64,000 nt of DNA from Alkalibacterium putridalgicola (lineage in GTDB: Bacteria > Bacillota > Bacilli > Lactobacillales > Carnobacteriaceae_A): assembly GCF_900109825.1 (NCBI RefSeq), contig NZ_FOBL01000014.1, positions 1-64,000 on the forward strand, written 5' to 3'. The translations under genes were made by a program, and so were the position numbers. The notes beneath the pieces were generated by a model. The model searched no databases and was not told the origin of the DNA. It saw nothing but the letters and a program-made list of their open reading frames with translations. The stretch's first letter is position 1. Each line of letters starts with the position of its first letter. Below, piece by piece: positions 8,203 to 16,858 of this stretch.

Positions 8203-8916
8203 ATGATAAAAATCAACGTGGACAAAGAATTCTGGGACCTGTTCCCTGATGCACAGATCAATGTACTGGTCGTCAAAGGACTCGACAATAAAGTGGATGG
8301 ATCAGATACAGCCTATTTTGAAGGCTTGCTTGAAAAAGGCAAGCAGGAAGCCAAAACTCATCTGACAGAGGAACCCTTCAGTCAGAATCCGGTGATCGAT
8401 GAGTGGCGCCAGGCCTTCCGTCAGTTCAAAACGAAAAAAGGGGCACGGTCATCCATCGAAGCCCTGCTGAAACGTGCCAGTCAAGACCGGGACTTTTCAC
8501 CGATCAATCCATTAGTCGATATTTATAACAGTGTGTCTTTAAAGTACGCCGTGCCATGCGGCGGAGAAGATTTGGATGTCATTGAAGGCGACCTGCACTT
8601 GGGCAAAGCAAAAGGCGGCGAACCCTTCTTCCCGCTCGGAGCAGAGACTGATGCCCCCGCATTGCCTGAGGAGATCATTTACTATGATGACGAAGGAGCG
8701 GTCTGCCGCTGCCTCAACTGGCGTGAAGCCAAGCGGACGATGCTTCAGGAAGACACAGAAAATGCCGTTTTAGTCATTGAGTCCATCAACTCCGAACAGG
8801 CCAAACGAGCAGACCAGGCAGCTTCGGAACTGAAAAATCTGGTGGATGCGTATTTCCAGTTGGAAAGTAAAACCTATACGCTCACAAAAGATACCCCGTC
8901 TGTCAATGTAGATTAA
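8203..8916 (+). CDS. B3/B4 (tRNA-binding/editing) domain protein
   Basis: A 237-residue stand-alone copy of the B3/B4 domain, which in PheRS beta edits mischarged tRNA. Recognition rests on FRQFKTKKGARSSIEALLKRA (about 72-91), NPLVDIYNSVSLKYAVPCGGEDLD (about 105-128) and GGEPFFPLG with the conserved acidic stretches. Stand-alone proteins of this family are widespread in Firmicutes and mostly uncharacterised; trans-editing of mischarged tRNA is one proposed role. GCGGAGGATAAA precedes the ATG. It is co-transcribed with a MarR regulator. Confidence 0.8.
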   Translation: MIKINVDKEFWDLFPDAQINVLVVKGLDNKVDGSDTAYFEGLLEKGKQEAKTHLTEEPFSQNPVIDEWRQAFRQFKTKKGARSSIEALLKRASQDRDFSPINPLVDIYNSVSLKYAVPCGGEDLDVIEGDLHLGKAKGGEPFFPLGAETDAPALPEEIIYYDDEGAVCRCLNWREAKRTMLQEDTENAVLVIESINSEQAKRADQAASELKNLVDAYFQLESKTYTLTKDTPSVNVD

Positions 8917-8994
8917 ATAAAAGCACTTTGGTGATCCAGACTGCTAAGAACAGTTGACATCTAGAAAAGAATTGTCAACCCGTCATATAAACTA

Positions 8995-9045
8995 AGAGCC
9001 TTGCGCTTCAGATAGTAATATCATCTGTAGCGCAAGGCTCTTTCT
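8995..9045 (+). terminator. Rho-independent terminator
   Basis: AGAGCCTTGCGCTTCAGATA pairs with ATCTGTAGCGCAAGGCTCT, then a T run; it ends the MarR-B3/B4 unit. Confidence 0.9.
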
Positions 9046-9144
9046 GTATTGTTTCAGGTACTGTAACAGCATACTTCCATTCCAAATTTCTTGATTATTT
9101 CAATCTCTAAACGATTCGAAAATAGATCTATTTAGATACGTCGA

Positions 9145-9714
9145 TCAGTCTTTCAGATAAACCGTCATGCCTTTTTCGGTGTCTTTAACGAGGATGTCAC
9201 CGGAGTGCCGGGAAAGCAGGAAGACCCAGTAGAAGTCTCCCACACAGGACGCCGCATGGATCGAGGCATAGAAGACAAAGAAATATTCGGTGATAAGGCC
9301 AAGAGCCATCAAAAGCATCAGGCCGGCTGTAATGAAAACGAAGGGAGCCAGGCAGATCATGATAAAGCTGTTCTTTTGGTAATAGGAATTCGGACTGGTG
9401 GCATAGGCCATACCGTTCTTGAAGCCGAAGCTGACTTTTCCGTCCGGATCGAACAGTTTGAAGAAAACGCCGTGTATCAGTTCATGTAGAACGACGAGCA
9501 CAAAGTAAATCACGAAAAAGGACGCGAGTGAGATCAGAAAGCCGCTCAGGTTATCCATGCCGACGCTATAGCCGAAATCACTGGTTCCAAAAAATACATA
9601 GTTAAAAGTAGTGAACAGGACGATGAAGAAGAGGAACAACGGGATGACGGCCATATTTAACCAGAAGATCAGTTTTTTGTCATCCATCAGGTTGTAATCT
9701 TTAAGTAAGGTCAT
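9145..9714 (-). CDS. DUF3267-type putative membrane metalloprotease
   Basis: The ATG at 9714 (MTLLKDYNLMDDKK) is preferred because GGAAGGG lies about eleven bases upstream; the ATG at 9747 has no site. The product is 189 residues with four membrane segments. HELIHGVFF carries the His-Glu-x-x-His zinc motif within a membrane helix, as in site-2-protease-like DUF3267 proteins. A TATAAT-like -10 at about 9762 supports a promoter of its own. Substrate and catalysis are unproven for the family. Confidence 0.75.
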   Translation of the reverse strand: MTLLKDYNLMDDKKLIFWLNMAVIPLFLFFIVLFTTFNYVFFGTSDFGYSVGMDNLSGFLISLASFFVIYFVLVVLHELIHGVFFKLFDPDGKVSFGFKNGMAYATSPNSYYQKNSFIMICLAPFVFITAGLMLLMALGLITEYFFVFYASIHAASCVGDFYWVFLLSRHSGDILVKDTEKGMTVYLKD

Positions 9715-9895
9715 AAGTGGAGACACCCTTCCATTATTTATTAACAAGTAGGTATGAATGCATTATAGTCAGTTTACCACAATGAGTTGAGAGAAGATAA
9801 AAATCGGTAAATGAAAATAATGATGTACTTATGAAAAATAGTTGTGTATTATAAATATTAGAAAATAATGAGTAATGAATTAAAAGGAGAAAAAC

Positions 9896-11257
9896 ATGGA
9901 TAGATTAATGGAAATCAATGCATTTATAAATGACTTGGTCTGGGGATGGCCGTTTCTCATCTTAATAGTGGGGACGGGTGTCTTCTTAAGTATACTGACA
10001 GGATTCATCTCGGTCACTAAGTTCGGTTATGTGATGAAACAGACTTTCTTCAAGATATTCAAAAAAGATCAGGTTGGGGAAGGTGAAATCACGGCTTTTC
10101 AGGCAGTGTCGACAGCTCTGGCCGCTACGGTAGGGACAGGGAACATTGCCGGAGTCGGGACAGCAATCGCGATCGGTGGTCCCGGGGCTGTGTTCTGGAT
10201 GTGGGTTGCTGCCTTGTTCGGGATGGCGACGAAATACGGAGAAGTTGTTTTAGCGATCGTCTACAGAGAGAAGACCGAAGACGGCCGGTTCGTCGGTGGT
10301 CCGATGTATTATTTGACGAACGGCGCCAACATGAAGTGGCTGGGCATTCTGTTCGCTCTCTTTGGGGCGATGGCCACCTTTGGTATCGGCAATATGGTCC
10401 AGTCAAATTCTGTCGCCGCTTCACTGAATGAGACTTTCGGTATCGAGCCGCTTGTCACGGGGATCGTGCTGGCTGTCCTGTCTGCTTTAGTGATCGTCGG
10501 TGGCATCAAAAAAATCGGGAAGGTGACGGAAGTCGTTGTACCTTTCATGGCGGCCATCTACATCCTGGGTGGGCTGATCATTATTCTGGCAAACATCACA
10601 TTGGTCCCTGAAGCCATAGGTATCATTTTCCGTGAGGCCTTCACAGGAAGTGCTGCAGCAGGCGGATTTGCCGGTTCCACACTGGCCATGTCTCTTAGAT
10701 ATGGTGTGGCCAGAGGGGTGTTCACCAACGAAGCGGGACTGGGAAGTGCACCGATCGCCCACGCCGCCGCGACGACAGATCATCCGGTCCGTCAGGGGCT
10801 ATGGGGGATCTTTGAAGTATTCGCGGATACCCTCGTTATCTGTACGATCACAGCTTTAGTCATTGTTATGACGGGTTCTGTGGATACGGGACTGGACGGT
10901 GCAGCGCTGACGACTTCTGCTTTTAACGAAGGGCTCCCGTTCGGCGGGTACATCGTGACGTTCGGACTGGTTTTCTTTGCCTTTTCCACACTGATCGGCT
11001 GGTCTTACTACGGCGAGCGCTGTATCGAGTTCCTGTTCGGACCCAAAGTCATTCTCTTTTACCGACTGGTCTATATCCCATTGATCGTCGTAGGTTCTGT
11101 GGGTGGCCTGCGTGCGATATGGGCTCTGGCGGATACGCTGAACGGTCTGATGGCCTTGCCTAACCTGATCGGGCTATTACTGCTCTGTCCGGTCATCATC
11201 AAAGCAACGAAAAGCTACTTTGGCCGACACGGTATCTATGAACGGGAAAAAATATAA
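9896..11257 (+). CDS. Sodium:alanine (glycine) symporter, AGCS family
   Basis: A 453-residue transporter with about eleven membrane segments. The family signature is plain: AVSTALAATVGTGNIAGVGTA (about 68-88), then GGPGAVFWMWVAALFGMATKYGE and GGPMYYL. AGCS proteins take up alanine or glycine with Na+ (or H+). Length is normal and no lesion is seen. AAAGGAG precedes the ATG. It is a single-gene unit ending at the terminator at 11264. Sodium coupling fits a marine or alkaliphilic lifestyle, which is inference. Confidence 0.92.
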   Translation: MDRLMEINAFINDLVWGWPFLILIVGTGVFLSILTGFISVTKFGYVMKQTFFKIFKKDQVGEGEITAFQAVSTALAATVGTGNIAGVGTAIAIGGPGAVFWMWVAALFGMATKYGEVVLAIVYREKTEDGRFVGGPMYYLTNGANMKWLGILFALFGAMATFGIGNMVQSNSVAASLNETFGIEPLVTGIVLAVLSALVIVGGIKKIGKVTEVVVPFMAAIYILGGLIIILANITLVPEAIGIIFREAFTGSAAAGGFAGSTLAMSLRYGVARGVFTNEAGLGSAPIAHAAATTDHPVRQGLWGIFEVFADTLVICTITALVIVMTGSVDTGLDGAALTTSAFNEGLPFGGYIVTFGLVFFAFSTLIGWSYYGERCIEFLFGPKVILFYRLVYIPLIVVGSVGGLRAIWALADTLNGLMALPNLIGLLLLCPVIIKATKSYFGRHGIYEREKI

Positions 11258-11263
11258 GTGGAG

Positions 11264-11297
11264 GAGTCTGGGGCTACGCTGTCCCAGACTCTTTCCT
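11264..11297 (+). terminator. Rho-independent terminator
   Basis: GAGTCTGGGG pairs with GTCCCAGACTC with a short loop and T-rich tail, directly after the symporter gene. Confidence 0.85.
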
Positions 11298-11329
11298 GTT
11301 TTCACTCAAGTTAAAGTTTTTCAAACATG

Positions 11330-11612
11330 AGTGTGACGAGTTTCAATGCGTATCTCCCCAGCTATCTGTTCTAATAATGATATTGGAACAGGTTTTAATG
11401 AGAATTTTGTAAATAGTTGTTCCAATATTCGTTTTGCTACACGTTTTGATGCGTTTATTCTTAGAAAGATGTTCTAATAACGTTATTGCGACAAGTTTTA
11501 GTACGTATCTTCCTAGAAACCTGTTCTAATACTGATATTGCGACAAGTTTTAGTGACTATCTCCTCAGAAAGGTGTTCTAATAACGTTATTGTGACAAGT
11601 TCTGATGAAAAA
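11330..11612. repeat. 52-bp tandem array (array A)
   Basis: TGTTCTAATAAYGWTATTG-like segments begin at 11367, 11418, 11470, 11522 and 11574: spacing 51, 52, 52, 52. Each is followed by RCAAGTTTTAGTRCGTATCT and then TCCTMAGAAASS. A partial unit precedes the first. The core AATAACGTTATT is a 12-bp palindrome in two units. It lies between the symporter terminator and the convergent MerR gene and has no open frame. The period matches six other arrays in this window. Confidence 0.85.
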
Positions 11613-11721
11613 AGTAAAAAAATGGTGCCAATTACCTCAAGAGGCTGGTTCACAGCATAGAGTGGCTTCCCTAAAACCGGTGACTCAAGCTAATAAGTCG
11701 GATAAACTTAAAGCTACACCG

Positions 11722-12525
11722 CTAGTCTTTTATTTTCACCTGGATCTCGGTCACCATATTATCCTGGTTTTTCTGAATAGAATCGAGGAGCACTTTTTCG
11801 TGAAAGTACCCTTCTAGTTCGATACCCTGCCCCCTGCAGTAGTTGATCAGTTTATCATAGGTCAGATATAGCGTGTCCTCGGTCCCCTGATAAACCAGTG
11901 ACAAATACTCGCCGGCCGGCTTGAGATGGTGTCTATCGTCGTCTATAGGTGCATCGATATATAAATAGTCATAGGATTCGTCTTTTGGATCAGCGAACTT
12001 CTTAGTCGTGCTTATCATAAAGCCGTACTCGTTGTTTGGAAGGGTGTACTGGCTTTTCTGATCGACGAGCTGATGTGCTTCATCCAGAACATTCAGCAAA
12101 GACGGGTCTTTAAGCGGGTCACTTAATATCAGATAACTGTCATCTAAAGTGATACGATTGATCTCCATATGCGACCGCTCAGCCGTTTCGATGTATTCAA
12201 GTTTCCGTGAGATAATATCTTTGATAGTGTGCAGGTCTCGAATTTTTGATTCAATGTCATCCAGCTTGTGTTCCAGCGACAGCGTGTATTCGTTAAAACT
12301 GCCTGTTAAAATGTCTCTGATTTCATCAAGCGGCATGCCCAGTTCTCTTAAAGAAAGAATGATGCTCAAATCCATGATCTGCGTCATCGCATAGTAGCGG
12401 TAGCCGTTGGTATCCTTGAATTCCGGAGAAAACAGGCCGATCTCATCATAATAATGCAGGGTCCGTTTGTTGATATGGACAAGTTGTGCCAGTTCAGAGA
12501 TTTTCAGGTACTTGCTGCTCTTCAT
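11722..12525 (-). CDS. MerR-family regulator with GyrI-like effector domain
   Basis: A 267-residue protein. The N-terminal MerR winged helix is at about 7-75 (KISELAQLVHINKRTLHYYDEIGLFSP), followed by a coiled linker at about 80-120. A C-terminal domain at about 125-260 resembles the GyrI/effector-binding fold of multidrug sensors such as BmrR. It is divergent from a flavodoxin-like gene whose promoter has the long 19-bp spacer typical of MerR control. That gene is the likely target. The inducer is unknown. Confidence 0.85.
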   Translation of the reverse strand: MKSSKYLKISELAQLVHINKRTLHYYDEIGLFSPEFKDTNGYRYYAMTQIMDLSIILSLRELGMPLDEIRDILTGSFNEYTLSLEHKLDDIESKIRDLHTIKDIISRKLEYIETAERSHMEINRITLDDSYLILSDPLKDPSLLNVLDEAHQLVDQKSQYTLPNNEYGFMISTTKKFADPKDESYDYLYIDAPIDDDRHHLKPAGEYLSLVYQGTEDTLYLTYDKLINYCRGQGIELEGYFHEKVLLDSIQKNQDNMVTEIQVKIKD

Positions 12526-12538
12526 AAAGCTTCACTCC

Positions 12539-12569
12539 TTGACTTTACAGCTACTGTATACTTTATGCT
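12539..12569 (+). promoter_or_regulatory. MerR-type promoter with 19-bp spacer
   Basis: TTGACT (12539-12544) and TATGCT (12564-12569) are separated by 19 bp. A perfect dyad TACAG-CTA-CTGTA (12546-12558) sits within the spacer. This is the classical architecture activated by DNA twisting by MerR proteins. It drives the gene at 12617 and overlaps the leader of the divergent MerR gene. Confidence 0.75.
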
Positions 12570-12616
12570 TAAGATAGTCAACTAAGATCCAATAAAATTT
12601 GGAAGGAGCTCATGCA

Positions 12617-13186
12617 GTGAATAATATAGGTGTGGTTCTCATCGATAAGGAGAATGAAAAGGAAAGTGCCACCGTATCTAAAAAAGTACTTCCTTATCTG
12701 AAAAAAGTGGGCAGAAGGGCTTATGATACGACGTTTGAAGTGATTGCTTTAACTGACTTTCTAGTACCGGTCGACGAGCAGTTAATGGTTTCAGACAAAG
12801 GGCATCAGCAGCTGGCAAGAAAAGACGGGTATATCTTTATCGTGCCTACATTTTCAGGTGGGGTACCAGAAGATTACTGTCAGCTTTTCGCAACCATCTC
12901 TGAAGAGTTGAACAATAAAAGTGCACTTGTCATCTGTTATGGCTCTGAAAACGACCGGAAGAATACGAAGCAAAGAATCAACGAAGTCCTGCTGCAGTAT
13001 GATATCGGACTGCCGACGTCAGACATTTTTCTCCCTGAGTACAACTTCTTTGACTGGCATTTAAAAGATGTCATCGAAGATTATGTTGTCTCTCGTGTGA
13101 AAGAATTTATCTACTGGACGCAAGCCATGAAGTATCTTAGAAACCTGAAAAAATCGCTGGACTTGGAACGCTTTGTTGCTGATTAA
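12617..13186 (+). CDS. Flavodoxin/FMN-reductase-fold protein
   Basis: The GTG at 12617 is the start: GGAAGGAG lies eight bases before it, whereas the ATG at 12612 is out of frame. The product is 189 residues of alternating strand and helix. Motifs such as IFIVPTFSGGVPEDYCQLF (about 74-92) and SALVICYGSENDR resemble the FMN-binding edges of flavodoxin-like reductases, but the phosphate loop is not canonical. It is probably a MerR-activated oxidoreductase or flavodoxin-like stress protein; cofactor binding is uncertain. Confidence 0.6.
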   Translation: MNNIGVVLIDKENEKESATVSKKVLPYLKKVGRRAYDTTFEVIALTDFLVPVDEQLMVSDKGHQQLARKDGYIFIVPTFSGGVPEDYCQLFATISEELNNKSALVICYGSENDRKNTKQRINEVLLQYDIGLPTSDIFLPEYNFFDWHLKDVIEDYVVSRVKEFIYWTQAMKYLRNLKKSLDLERFVAD

Positions 13187-13210
13187 CAGTAATCAGATAA
13201 TATGATGTAT

Positions 13211-13254
13211 AAGCTCTGAATGACCTGAAATGAAGGTGATTGGAGCTTTTTTAT
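13211..13254 (+). terminator. Probable terminator
   Basis: AAGCTC...ACCT pairs with AGGT...GAGCTT followed by a long T run; the stem is imperfect. Confidence 0.6.
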
Positions 13255-13394
13255 TTTTCTTAGAAATTTAAACTCGAGCTAAGCTGCTAGTAGGAATAAG
13301 CAAATAAGAATCGTGTTTTAAGTGAGAGGGAGTTGTGATACACTAAATAAAATATATATAAGTACTTATTTGTATACATAACAGGGGGAAAAAG

Positions 13395-13928
13395 ATGACT
13401 GATAAATCAAAAATAAACAAAGGGTTTCCTAAAGCTGGGATGGCCGTATTTATCGCTGTTCTAATGGGAGTGGCTGTTTACGAAATGCTCACCTTGGATG
13501 CGGGTCTTTCCGCAAGAGAAGACACTGGGATACTTGTGGCAGGCGGCCTTATAGGTTCAGTAGGTGGAATCATTGGTGCCCTGATCGGCTTGAGTATTCA
13601 GTATGCCTTTATCAAATTTCCGACTCAGTGGCTGTCCAAAGAGGAATTTGTCTATAAGAATGAGATCTGGGAAGCGATATTCTACTCTAGCGCCATAGGA
13701 GTTGTGCTTAACTTTATTCTAAGACTGCTTGACCTTCAGACGAATCTGCTTACCAGTTCTATTGTCAGTGTGATTACTGCCGGACTGTTCCTGTCTTTTT
13801 ACTTTTCAGGGAGAGAAAAAGAAGCACATATCAAACGTGCTATCACGATCGTTCAAATCATATGGATCGTTTTTGGTGTAGGTTTGGGGATCATATTGAA
13901 TATTTTGTTTGCTGATGTGATTGTTTAA
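13395..13928 (+). CDS. Four-helix membrane protein of unknown function
   Basis: A 177-residue protein with membrane segments at about 11-30, 45-72, 92-112 and 118-138, plus a last one at about 148-175. The second segment is glycine-rich (GGLIGSVGGIIGALIGLSIQ). CAGGGGGAAAAAG precedes the ATG. It is followed by a second small membrane protein (ATG 13957) and an Rgg regulator in the same direction. No family recognised. Confidence 0.55.
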   Translation: MTDKSKINKGFPKAGMAVFIAVLMGVAVYEMLTLDAGLSAREDTGILVAGGLIGSVGGIIGALIGLSIQYAFIKFPTQWLSKEEFVYKNEIWEAIFYSSAIGVVLNFILRLLDLQTNLLTSSIVSVITAGLFLSFYFSGREKEAHIKRAITIVQIIWIVFGVGLGIILNILFADVIV

Positions 13929-13956
13929 CCGTCAAAATCAAAAAGGAGAGTCGAGC

Positions 13957-14250
13957 ATGTCCACTAAGAAAAGCTTCCAGATTCTATGCGTTTTTGACCT
14001 TCTGCTTATAGGCATCTACGTCTTGTACATCGTTCTGCCGGAGAACTATTATCCGGGATATTATCCGATAGGCATTGTGCAGATCATCCTGTTGACAGGT
14101 GCGGTGATTTCTCTAAGCTTGTATCTCAGAAACCGTATAATCTTAAAGAAAATAAGCATAATGGATGGTTTATTATTAGCCGGTTATATCTTCTCGATCA
14201 TGTTTATGGCTTATAGTGTCTTTATCTGGTACGCAGCTATGCCATCGTGA
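13957..14250 (+). CDS. Small membrane protein of unknown function
   Basis: Start ATG 13957 (MSTKKSFQILCVFDLL) chosen for AAAAGGAG ten bases upstream. The product is 97 residues with three membrane segments separated by short loops (NYYPGYYPIG). It sits between another membrane protein and the Rgg gene, 49 bases before the Rgg start. Unrecognised; possibly part of the same transcription unit. Confidence 0.5.
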   Translation: MSTKKSFQILCVFDLLLIGIYVLYIVLPENYYPGYYPIGIVQIILLTGAVISLSLYLRNRIILKKISIMDGLLLAGYIFSIMFMAYSVFIWYAAMPS

Positions 14251-14299
14251 TGGGAGAAGTGTGGACAAATACAATTCAAGTAAAAGGAGAATGAGACCA

Positions 14300-15172
14300 A
14301 TGGATACAGGAGCACTGATCAAGTCATTAAGGAAAGAACGTCAGCTGACGCAGGAGGAACTGGCTGGCACTATCACCACACGAACCACACTATCCAGTAT
14401 TGAAAACCGCAATCAGACACTATCGTTTGATTTGCTGGTAAAACTGCTGGACAGACTAAATGTCCGGATGGAGGAATTCCTATTCCTGCTGGAAGAAGGG
14501 AAATCCTCGAAAAAGCAGGCAATGTATTTAGAAGTATATACGGACTATTACTCAAAAGGAACGTTGTCTGAAGAGGTTGAAAGTAGAATCTTAGTAGAAT
14601 ATGAAAAAACACATGACTTCTATTACCTTGCTCTTCATACACAAATGCTGGGAATTGAACGGAGAAATAAAGGAAACCTGTCTCCTGAAAGAGAAAAACA
14701 GCTTAATAACAATGTACATAAGATAAAAGACCATCTCAATAAAGTGACGCATTGGAACCACATGGAACTGGCTTTATTCATGAACTGTTTATTCCTCTTT
14801 GATACCGAATATATTCAAATGGCGTATAAAAGAACAGTAAAGAAACTGGTTTTCAGAAAAAAATTAAGACTGTACCAGGATGACATTGTTCTGTTTCTGC
14901 TCAATTGCATTGATCTCTTCCTTGAAAGAGATGAGGATGAACTGGTTGGTTATTTTCTGCAAGAACTGGATCAGCATCTTGTTAGAAAGAATCAACTCTA
15001 CGAGAAAACACTCACTCATTTTTACCAGGTCATTTTAGATATCCGCCAAGGAAAACCGCAGGAAATCGAGAGAATAATAAAGATATTAAACTATCTGGAA
15101 TTTATAGGAGAAACAAAGCAAGTGGAAGATTTGAAAAAAGATGTGGAAAAGTATGCGGGTGTTGTCTTGTGA
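14300..15172 (+). CDS. Rgg/MutR-family transcriptional regulator
   Basis: Start ATG 14300 (MDTGALIKSLRKERQLTQ) has GGAG ten bases upstream; the ATG at 14291 is only one base from it. The product is 290 residues. The XRE helix-turn-helix lies at about 5-60 (TQEELAGTITTRTTLSSIENRNQTLSF), followed by a long helical repeat domain at about 70-290 as in Rgg/PlcR-type peptide-binding regulators. Rgg proteins typically bind a short hydrophobic peptide encoded next door. Here two near-identical peptide genes follow at 15320 and 17154, and a fragment duplicating this gene's 3' end lies at 16859. The intact gene is therefore likely the ancestor of a tandem duplication. The peptide link is inferred. Confidence 0.85.
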   Translation: MDTGALIKSLRKERQLTQEELAGTITTRTTLSSIENRNQTLSFDLLVKLLDRLNVRMEEFLFLLEEGKSSKKQAMYLEVYTDYYSKGTLSEEVESRILVEYEKTHDFYYLALHTQMLGIERRNKGNLSPEREKQLNNNVHKIKDHLNKVTHWNHMELALFMNCLFLFDTEYIQMAYKRTVKKLVFRKKLRLYQDDIVLFLLNCIDLFLERDEDELVGYFLQELDQHLVRKNQLYEKTLTHFYQVILDIRQGKPQEIERIIKILNYLEFIGETKQVEDLKKDVEKYAGVVL

Positions 15173-15228
15173 GAAATAATTAAGAAAAAAAATAGTTGAA
15201 TATTAAAGACAGAATAGAATGAAAAGAG

Positions 15229-15319
15229 TTTTGACGCAAAGCTTTACATTCTGTTCTTTTTTTATTTATCGTCGGTATACTCGAGGTGTATTGACTAATA
15301 CTTTGAGAGGAGTGAAAGA
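15229..15319 (+). promoter_or_regulatory. Conserved leader of peptide gene, copy 1
   Basis: This leader plus the start codon (94 bases, 15229-15322) matches 17063-17156 with eight mismatches. The most conserved core is GGTATACTCGAGGTGTATTG. A TATACT -10 is visible but no well-placed -35, as expected of activator-dependent promoters. The site is a candidate Rgg target. Confidence 0.6.
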
Positions 15320-15406
15320 ATGATACCATACGGCTGGGAAATCGTACCAGAACTATTATCTATTGTAATTGGAGTAACTGCATTACTGTTTAAATTGATG
15401 CTATAA
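15320..15406 (+). CDS. 28-residue hydrophobic peptide, copy 1 (candidate Rgg-associated peptide)
   Basis: It starts MIPYGWEI, with GAGAGGAGTG seven bases upstream, and ends after a hydrophobic stretch (LLSIVIGVTALLF) and KLML. It lacks a cationic N-terminus or cleavage site. Copy 2 at 17154 keeps 16 of the first 18 residues and the same leader, so the frame is under selection or recently duplicated. Candidate roles: pheromone precursor for the Rgg encoded at 14300, membrane-active peptide or bacteriocin-like peptide. An exported protein gene follows 21 bases later. Confidence 0.65.
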   Translation: MIPYGWEIVPELLSIVIGVTALLFKLML

Positions 15407-15427
15407 ACAAACTAGGAGGAGTTTATA

Positions 15428-16078
15428 ATGAAAAAAGTAATTTCTGTATTAATAACTTTAGGATGTATGTTCAGTATAATTATATCAGGATCTGAAAACG
15501 TATTGGCTGATGAAGGAACATTAAAAGAACCAATTAATTTAATGAAAACTGGAGATTTTGGTGATTATACAGTTACAGATATTTCTCAATTGGAATATAT
15601 ACAAAAGGTTGCTGAAAATGAAAATATAACATTCAAGGAAGCTCAAGAAAGAGTAATACCATCATCACAATCTAAACAAAGTGTAATGATGACAAGTACT
15701 GCAGGTTCTACTATATACAGGAACGTAAGCTGGACCCAAGCATATTCTCGAAACAGTAATTATAAAGCAGAGCTAAGTGCCACTTTTTTAATCAGAGGTT
15801 ATGGATCTTTTAGACAAATTGATGATTATACACAAGGTTCTGATTCAGCAGCTGGCTCGAGTCAAGCAACCTGGAGAGAGTCTCATTATTATCCTAAAGC
15901 TTCTTTACCTCAAACAAAAGTCACTGTAGGAGTAACAGGTAAATTTGTTCTAAAGCGGAATGTTGGGGGAGGAGTGACGGTATCTATTCCAGGTTTCTCA
16001 AGCAGTGTAAATACAAGTGGCACAGTGACTTACACATCTAGTAATATGACTATTCAAAAAACATATTCATTGTATTAA
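15428..16078 (+). CDS. Secreted protein of unknown function
   Basis: A 216-residue protein with a signal peptide (MKKVISVLITLGCMFS; cleavage probably after VLADE-type Ala at about 27). A pro-like helical segment follows at about 45-80 (YIQKVAENENITFKEAQERV). The C-terminal domain, about 92-216, is Ser/Thr/Tyr-rich and strand-rich (KVTVGVTGKFVLKRNVGGGVTVSIPG). AGGAGGA precedes the ATG. It follows the peptide gene by 21 bases and precedes a lipoprotein gene by 13 bases, so the three probably form an operon. The codon composition is more AT-rich than the flanking core genes, suggesting acquisition. Family not recognised. Confidence 0.65.
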   Translation: MKKVISVLITLGCMFSIIISGSENVLADEGTLKEPINLMKTGDFGDYTVTDISQLEYIQKVAENENITFKEAQERVIPSSQSKQSVMMTSTAGSTIYRNVSWTQAYSRNSNYKAELSATFLIRGYGSFRQIDDYTQGSDSAAGSSQATWRESHYYPKASLPQTKVTVGVTGKFVLKRNVGGGVTVSIPGFSSSVNTSGTVTYTSSNMTIQKTYSLY

Positions 16079-16091
16079 GGAGTAACTCAAT

Positions 16092-16640
16092 ATGTTGAGA
16101 AAAAAATGGATTTTTTATTTACCTATATTACTAATCGTATATATTTCAGGGTGTTCTAACAGCAACAGCAACACCAACCCATATACAGGAGATGCATTAA
16201 GGATAAGTATAATTGGAGATATTCCGGATGTTTCTGAAGATAATATTTCATTTTCAACTGTAACGTTTGATGATTTAGCAGATGAAAATAATGCAATGAA
16301 TGTACAGGGAGATGCATTATTCATAATGCCGGAAAACTTAGTCGAAGCATCTGATGACAAGTATGTTAATGCTTATGAAAAATTAGGAATCCCCGTCTTT
16401 TTTATCGGTACAACAAAAGCCCACAGTCCTTTTGTATTTAAAGGTCCTACTTATCAGAACGTGGCAGACGTTTATCCAAAGAGTTATGCAGCCGGGTATT
16501 TGTATCATTCAGTGAATGATTATGGCGAACACTGGATATTTGAGGGTGGAGAAGAAGGAGAAGAGCTAACTGAAAATGAGATAAAGAATATATACAGTGA
16601 TATTTTTAGAACAATCAGCAATATAAATGTAAATTACTAA
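16092..16640 (+). CDS. Lipoprotein of unknown function
   Basis: A 182-residue protein with a lipobox signal (LIVYISGCSNSN; lipidated Cys at about 21) and an Asn/Ser spacer. The mature domain contains GDALFIMPENLVEAS and GIPVFFIGT, giving an alternating strand-helix look. It is translationally close to the secreted protein gene (13-base gap, TTAAGGAGTAA site). It could act as an immunity or partner protein for that exported product, but only the context suggests it. Confidence 0.65.
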   Translation: MLRKKWIFYLPILLIVYISGCSNSNSNTNPYTGDALRISIIGDIPDVSEDNISFSTVTFDDLADENNAMNVQGDALFIMPENLVEASDDKYVNAYEKLGIPVFFIGTTKAHSPFVFKGPTYQNVADVYPKSYAAGYLYHSVNDYGEHWIFEGGEEGEELTENEIKNIYSDIFRTISNINVNY

Positions 16641-16772
16641 TATAGAAAAGATTATGTGTTTCATCAACCAACAGGAAAAGGAAACTGGATCTTATAAACT
16701 GGGGATAGAATAAGCCCGCTATCTTAGGATCCAGTTATTCATTTAAAAAAGTCACTATGTCTAATAATTGGG

Positions 16773-16805
16773 CCCTTTGTATCACTCAAAGGGGAAGTTT
16801 TTTTC
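16773..16805 (+). terminator. Rho-independent terminator
   Basis: CCCTTTG, a seven-base loop and CAAAGGGG, then T-rich sequence; it ends the peptide-secreted protein-lipoprotein unit. Confidence 0.7.
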
Positions 16806-16858
16806 GAGTCTAATGAGAGGATGCGATGAGGTAGTGGATTGGTAGTCGTCCGTCTATA

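Noticed and set aside
11605-11817. 70-codon plus-strand frame before the MerR gene
   Set aside because: It overlaps the end of the MerR gene on the opposite strand and starts inside array A without a ribosome site.
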